Assembly (NCBI GenBank): GCA_013152135.1
Contig: JAADGX010000223.1
Location: forward strand, 1 to 19,742
Length of the DNA stretch: 19,742 bases
From: Chlorobiota bacterium
Lineage (GTDB): Bacteria > Bacteroidota > Ignavibacteria > SZUA-365 > JAADGX01
Direction of reading: 5' to 3'
How positions within the stretch are numbered: position 1 is the first letter of the stretch; each line of letters opens with the position of its first letter. Below the pieces are notes generated by a model, which was not told the DNA's origin, searched no databases, and worked only from the letters and a program-made list of their open reading frames with translations. Made by a program: the position numbers and the translations under genes. Positions 15,583 to 19,742 of this stretch are shown here, in pieces.

Positions 15583-16760
15583 CTAATACCAAACACTCGG
15601 ACGACACAGTGCCAAAGCGGGACGTATCGGAAGACGACGCGCCTTCATTGCAAAAAGAACCCACTCCTGCCGACCAGGAGCAAACATCCATGAATTCGAG
15701 TTACGATGGACAGGGAAACGATACCGGCGATATGAGGACAACCGAACCCGAAGGTAAGACGCCATCGGAGCCCTCCGATACCGCCTCTGATTCGAGCCAC
15801 GACAGCGACGCTGTCGACATGATGGAAGATCACACCACCGAGGATGACCAACAAGAAGACGATGATCAATCCGATCTTTTCGACCGGCATTTCATGAGTG
15901 TCATCGAAGCATTGATCTTTGCTTCGGATGAACCCTTGACATTCCGGCAAATCAAAGCGATTCTCGAAGACGGAAAAGGAAACGATCAACAGACCCGCGT
16001 CGAGGGGCCTTCCGCTCCGCTGCCAAGAGGCAACAAGCGAGGCGTACCGCTTACTATCAATCGCTTCCGTTTGCTGGTTGCCGAACTTAACCAGGAATAC
16101 GAGCGGCACAACAGGGCGTTCCGTATCGTGGAGATCGCGGGCGGGTATTCGTTTCAGACGGTTCCTGAATACGGTACGTGGGTAGGCCGGCTCTTTGCCG
16201 CCCGTTCCCGACGACGGTTGACACCTTCGGCTCTTGAGACATTGGCCATTATCGCTTTTCGTCAGCCTATCAGCAAACCCGCGATCGAGGCTATTCGGGG
16301 AGTCAACGCGGATCACGTGATCAAATCCCTGCTGGAAAAAGACCTGATCACCATCGTGGGACGGGAAGATACCGTGGGGCGACCTCTTCTCTATGGCACG
16401 ACCAAAACATTCCTGGTGCATTTCGGGCTTGGCAGTCTCGGGGATCTTCCAAAACCGCGGGAAATCGAAGAGCTGTTTCGGGAAGAAGACGCGCCGGACG
16501 CGGACCCAACAAGTGAAGAGGCTATTCTCCCCGCTGAAGAACACGTTTCCGACGACACCGTTAATCCTGGTGACGACGATTCCAAGCATCCATTTTTCCA
16601 GTCTCCAACCGTCAACGTCGGTATCACCCTTGATGAGGACCGGGATGTTCCCGAGGATATACGCGACGCAGAACCTATGGAAACAGACGAAAACATTATT
16701 CGGAATTCACGAACAGCGACAGATGAAGAAACGAACGAGGAAGAAGAAAACGACTACTAA
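15579..16760 (+). CDS. scpB: Segregation and condensation protein B with long acidic extensions
   Basis: ScpB dimers stabilise the ScpA-SMC complex. The two winged-helix core lies at about 105-295: FMSVIEALIFASDEPLTFRQIK, then RIVEIAGGYSFQT, RRRLTPSALETLAIIAFRQPISKPAIEAIRGV and IVGREDTVGRPLLYGTT. At 393 residues it is about twice the usual 180-200. The extra mass is an N-terminal acidic, Ser/Asp/Glu-rich disordered region (1-104), a basic insert in the first winged helix (about 131-158) and a highly acidic C-terminal tail (296-393). The start overlaps the scpA stop. The last 38 nt also encode the beginning of RluB in another frame. Function by family is secure; the role of the extensions is unknown. 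Confidence 0.96.
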   Translation: MTNTKHSDDTVPKRDVSEDDAPSLQKEPTPADQEQTSMNSSYDGQGNDTGDMRTTEPEGKTPSEPSDTASDSSHDSDAVDMMEDHTTEDDQQEDDDQSDLFDRHFMSVIEALIFASDEPLTFRQIKAILEDGKGNDQQTRVEGPSAPLPRGNKRGVPLTINRFRLLVAELNQEYERHNRAFRIVEIAGGYSFQTVPEYGTWVGRLFAARSRRRLTPSALETLAIIAFRQPISKPAIEAIRGVNADHVIKSLLEKDLITIVGREDTVGRPLLYGTTKTFLVHFGLGSLGDLPKPREIEELFREEDAPDADPTSEEAILPAEEHVSDDTVNPGDDDSKHPFFQSPTVNVGITLDEDRDVPEDIRDAEPMETDENIIRNSRTATDEETNEEEENDY

Positions 16761-17553
16761 TCCCGGGAAGAAAGAACTTCGACATTCACCGGAAGGTGTT
16801 CGCGTCGAAACAGGTCCGGTTCGATTAAACAAGTATATAGCATCTTCCGGCCTGTGTTCACGCAGAAAAGCGGATGAACTTATTACCATGGGTTTCGTGA
16901 AAGTCAACGGGGCGACGGTAAACGAGCTGGGTGTGCGGGTGGTCCCTGGAAAGGACCGGGTTACGGTAAAAGGGCAGGAAATTCTGCTCGACGCCAAGCT
17001 CGTTTACATCCTGCTGAATAAACCAAAGGACTACATCACCACCTCCCATGATGAAAAGAATCGTAAAACAGTACTTGATCTCGTGCCTGCGACCCACCGT
17101 CTTTTCCCGGTCGGGCGCCTGGACAGAAATACAACCGGCGCTCTCCTGCTCACGAACGACGGTGATCTCGCGTACCGCTTGATGCACCCTTCCTTCGAAG
17201 TTGAAAAAGCATACAGGGTGAAACTGGATAAACCTGTTTCCGCGGCACAGCTTCATGAAATCGTTAGGGGCATTCATCTTTCAGACGGTAAAACGGCGCC
17301 GGGGAAAGCCTGGATCATTGAAGGTACAAAGCGGTTTGAAGTCGCCCTTGTCATCCATGAAGGAAAAAACAGGCAGGTGCGAAGGATGTTCGAATCACTC
17401 GGTTTCACCGTCAAACAGCTCGATCGCTTCTCGTACGCAGGCTTGACCACCGCGGGTTTGAAACGCGGCGAATGGCGATTCCTGACGGCAAGAGAAATCA
17501 AGAGTCTGTACCAACTGGTGAACCAGGGAAAAAACACGGAGAGTCTTTCTTGA
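16723..17553 (+). CDS. rluB: Ribosomal large-subunit pseudouridine synthase, RluB/RsuA family
   Basis: This 276-residue enzyme isomerises a uridine in rRNA. It has an S4 RNA-binding domain at about 32-79 (VRLNKYIASSGLCSRRKADELI) and the RsuA/RluB/RluE/RluF catalytic core, with catalytic D134 in GRLDRNTTG and the motif EGKNRQVRRM at 213-222. RluB is the best guess because of its position after scpAB; RluE or RluF specificity cannot be excluded. The open frame runs upstream to 16393 inside scpB. The ATG at 16723 is chosen because it is the last possible start before the S4 domain; no ATG, GTG or TTG follows in frame until inside that domain. This makes a 38-nt overlap with scpB and a very basic head (MKKRTRKKK). 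No Shine-Dalgarno; translation is probably coupled to scpB. Confidence 0.95.
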   Translation: MKKRTRKKKTTTNPGKKELRHSPEGVRVETGPVRLNKYIASSGLCSRRKADELITMGFVKVNGATVNELGVRVVPGKDRVTVKGQEILLDAKLVYILLNKPKDYITTSHDEKNRKTVLDLVPATHRLFPVGRLDRNTTGALLLTNDGDLAYRLMHPSFEVEKAYRVKLDKPVSAAQLHEIVRGIHLSDGKTAPGKAWIIEGTKRFEVALVIHEGKNRQVRRMFESLGFTVKQLDRFSYAGLTTAGLKRGEWRFLTAREIKSLYQLVNQGKNTESLS

Positions 17554-17584
17554 ACACTACCACAAAGAACATGGGAAACCGCTG

Positions 17585-19072
17585 ATGCCAAAACGGGACG
17601 ACTTACACTCCATTCTCATTATCGGGTCTGGTCCCATCGTCATCGGGCAAGCTTGTGAATTCGATTATTCCGGCACCCAGGCGTGCCGCGTCCTCCGGGA
17701 AGAAGGTTACAGAGTCATACTGATCAACAGCAACCCGGCCACCATCATGACCGATCCTGAATTCGCGGACGCAACGTACATCGAACCGATCTCTCCTTAC
17801 TTCATTGAACGGATTATTGAAAAAGAAAAACCCGATGCCATTCTTCCAACCATGGGCGGACAAACCGCGCTCAACGCCGTTGTTGAACTTGCGGAGCGTG
17901 GCGTTTTGGACAAGCACGGGATAGAACTTATCGGGGCGCAACTTCCGGCCATACGAAAAGCGGAAGACCGTCAGGAATTCCTGGCGGTTGTCCAGCATTG
18001 CGGTCTCGAAATGCCACAAGGCCGTTTCGTGCACACCTACGAGGAAGCGCTAGCCTTGCTCGACTTCATCGGCTTTCCCATTATCATTCGTCCTTCTTTT
18101 ACACTCGGCGGCACGGGCGGCAGTATTGCGTTTAATATCCAGGAGTTTGAAACCAAGGTCACCCAGGGGCTCGTATCCAGTCCCGTCCACCAGGTATTGG
18201 TCGAGGAATCCATCCTGGGCTGGAAGGAATACGAACTGGAGATCATGCGCGACATTGCGGACAATGTCGTCATCGTTTGCTCAATCGAGAATTTTGATCC
18301 CATGGGGGTTCACACCGGGGATTCCATCACGGTGGCCCCTGCCCAGACCTTGACCGACAAGGAATATCAACGCTTACGAGACGCGTCGATCAAGATCATC
18401 AGGGAAATCGGGGTGGAAACCGGCGGGTCTAATATCCAGTTCGCCGTTCACCCGGAAACCGGGCGAATGGTGGTCATCGAAATGAATCCCCGCGTATCGC
18501 GATCCTCCGCTCTCGCATCCAAGGCCACGGGATTCCCCATCGCCAAGATTGCGGCAAAACTGGCCGTGGGATACACGTTGGAGGAGATTCCCAACGACAT
18601 CACCCGAGAGACGCCTGCCTGTTTCGAGCCTACTCTCGATTACGTCGTGGTGAAAATCCCTCGGTGGGATTTCGCGAAGTTTGCTGGCGCCGAGGATCTG
18701 CTCGGTGTACAGATGAAGTCGGTGGGGGAAGTTATGGCCATGGGCCGCACGTTCAAGGAAGCGCTGCAAAAGGCTCTTCGCTCGATGGAAAACGGTCGCA
18801 TGGGACTCGGCGCGGACGGAAAGGACATGGTGAACCCGCTCGCACTCGCACGGGAAGAAAAGGAGGATTGGCGAACGAAAGTCGTTGAGCATCTTCGGCA
18901 TCCTCATTCCGACAATATTTTCTGGGTACGATACGGTATGTTGCTGGGCATGAGCATCGACGAGTTGCACCGTTTGACACGCATCGATCCCTGGTTTCTC
19001 GCCCAGATTGAAGACATCGTGAACCTTGAGAAGGAGCTTCGATCCGTGCATCTGCCAGAACATCTCGGATAG
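17585..19072 (+). CDS. carB1: Carbamoyl-phosphate synthase large subunit, N-terminal half only
   Basis: CarB makes carbamoyl phosphate for pyrimidines and arginine. This 495-residue protein is the first ATP-grasp unit (carboxyphosphate synthesis) plus part of the oligomerisation domain. ATP and metal ligands fall at the same numbers as in E. coli CarB: R129, R169, E215, H243, Q285, E299, N301 and R303. It ends at about E. coli residue 495 (DPWFLAQIEDIVNLEKEL...), whereas full CarB has about 1070 residues. The stop is clean, and the next gene begins 1 nt later, so this is not an obvious frameshift. The size is close to the CarB1 of organisms with naturally split CarB, such as Methanocaldococcus jannaschii. 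The C-terminal half, with the carbamoyl phosphate site, must be elsewhere. It starts 31 nt after rluB. Confidence 0.93.
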   Translation: MPKRDDLHSILIIGSGPIVIGQACEFDYSGTQACRVLREEGYRVILINSNPATIMTDPEFADATYIEPISPYFIERIIEKEKPDAILPTMGGQTALNAVVELAERGVLDKHGIELIGAQLPAIRKAEDRQEFLAVVQHCGLEMPQGRFVHTYEEALALLDFIGFPIIIRPSFTLGGTGGSIAFNIQEFETKVTQGLVSSPVHQVLVEESILGWKEYELEIMRDIADNVVIVCSIENFDPMGVHTGDSITVAPAQTLTDKEYQRLRDASIKIIREIGVETGGSNIQFAVHPETGRMVVIEMNPRVSRSSALASKATGFPIAKIAAKLAVGYTLEEIPNDITRETPACFEPTLDYVVVKIPRWDFAKFAGAEDLLGVQMKSVGEVMAMGRTFKEALQKALRSMENGRMGLGADGKDMVNPLALAREEKEDWRTKVVEHLRHPHSDNIFWVRYGMLLGMSIDELHRLTRIDPWFLAQIEDIVNLEKELRSVHLPEHLG

Positions 19073-19073
19073 C

Positions 19074-19742
19074 ATGACGTCGCTGCTTTCCATCGAGTTA
19101 ACAAAAACGTACCGCAAACTCCGAACGTACATCGGTTTTGGTGTCATCGCCGTTGTGATCCCGTTGATTTATCTCGGCATGTCCTACGGTGGTGAAAACA
19201 TGGTTAACAGCATGACGCGGAATCTGCAACAGGATTTCGTTTTCGTGGGCAACCTCTTCAACGGGTGGTTCGTCGCGAACATGGTCATGAATTCGCTCTG
19301 GGTGCACATTCCTTTTCTCATAGCACTGGTTGCGGGCGACATGTTTGCGGGAGAAGCCACGGGCGGCACTTTCAGGATACTTTTGACGAGACCGCCTTCC
19401 CGTACGCGGATTTTCACGGTCAAGCTTACCGCGACAATCATATACACGTACTCGTTGGTAATATTCCTGGGGGTGCTGAGCATAGGATTGGGTCTTCTCC
19501 TGTTCGGAACGGGAGACCTGTTGATGTTCGATAACGGGCTTATCATTCTGCGCGGCGACGACGTTCTATGGCGATTCGTTTTCGCCTATTTCCTGGCGGG
19601 CATTGCCATGGTCACGGTCGCATCGCTCGCGCTGATGCTTTCAACGTTCGTGGAAAATGCCATCGGCCCTATCATCGGCACCATGGCGGTGGTGATCGCG
19701 TTCTTCATTTTCGGCAACCTCGATTTTTCATTCTTCAAAACG
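19074..19742 (+). CDS. ABC-2 type transporter permease, 3' part missing at window edge
   Basis: The 223 visible residues form a membrane protein with hydrophobic helices at about 20-37, 67-90, 119-145, 167-190 and 196-215. After the second helix comes the ABC-2 permease signature (AGDMFAGEATGGTFRILLTRPPSR, then K117), where the conserved E/GT and P-x-SR residues precede the third helix. Such permeases work with a separate ATP-binding subunit in export or in gliding/copper/antibiotic systems; no ATPase gene lies upstream, so it must be downstream or absent. I chose the ATG at 19074, 1 nt after the carB1 stop, because it leads cleanly into the first helix. Substrate unknown. Confidence 0.88.
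   Translation, partial: MTSLLSIELTKTYRKLRTYIGFGVIAVVIPLIYLGMSYGGENMVNSMTRNLQQDFVFVGNLFNGWFVANMVMNSLWVHIPFLIALVAGDMFAGEATGGTFRILLTRPPSRTRIFTVKLTATIIYTYSLVIFLGVLSIGLGLLLFGTGDLLMFDNGLIILRGDDVLWRFVFAYFLAGIAMVTVASLALMLSTFVENAIGPIIGTMAVVIAFFIFGNLDFSFFKT

Noticed and set aside
16393..16722. 110-codon upstream extension of rluB inside scpB
   Set aside because: It is the off-frame shadow of scpB; the RluB-like sequence begins only after 16723.

Overview
The window looks like housekeeping chromosome from a Gram-negative member of the Bacteroidota/Chlorobiota/Ignavibacteriota/Rhodothermota (FCB) lineage. Supporting signs are a DUF6029-type outer-membrane barrel, a periplasmic propeller-type sensor kinase, the Bacteroidota/Chlorobi-style HNH nuclease, few strong Shine-Dalgarno sequences, and a short DUF721/DciA gene directly after recF. 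The exact group cannot be fixed by reading alone. No tRNA, rRNA, CRISPR array, insertion sequence or phage gene was seen.

Layout. Positions 1-8603 are all on the minus strand. In transcription order they hold a HAD-family phosphatase, a secreted TlpA-like thioredoxin coupled by an ATGA overlap to a DUF6029 barrel, a terminator-like hairpin, RNase G (rng), and then a promoter driving dnaN-recF-dciA, followed by mnmE, which runs off the left edge. dnaA, the usual neighbour of dnaN, is not here. A 223-nt divergent gap (8604-8826) separates this from a plus-strand half. That half starts with a two-gene sensory system: a 1186-residue sensor kinase with 14 propeller blades and a NarL-type response regulator. 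Next come a near-consensus sigma70 promoter, an HNH nuclease gene whose start is problematic, and a terminator. The last block is a tight run trpS-scpA-scpB-rluB-carB(N-terminal half)-ABC permease (cut by the right edge).

How the genes work together. dnaN, recF and dciA act in replication and repair. RNase G matures and degrades RNA. MnmE and RluB modify tRNA and rRNA. ScpA and ScpB form the SMC-associated condensin complex. TrpS charges tRNA-Trp. CarB1 would need a separately encoded C-terminal half to make carbamoyl phosphate.

Most worth a second look: the natural split of CarB with no second half next to it; a TrpRS with the cysteine spacing of an Fe-S cluster; coding sequence upstream of the first ATG of the HNH gene, behind an in-frame stop; and the scpB/rluB overlap, where one stretch of DNA encodes an acidic tail in one frame and a basic head in the other. 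I did not find a convincing new defence or mobile system here.
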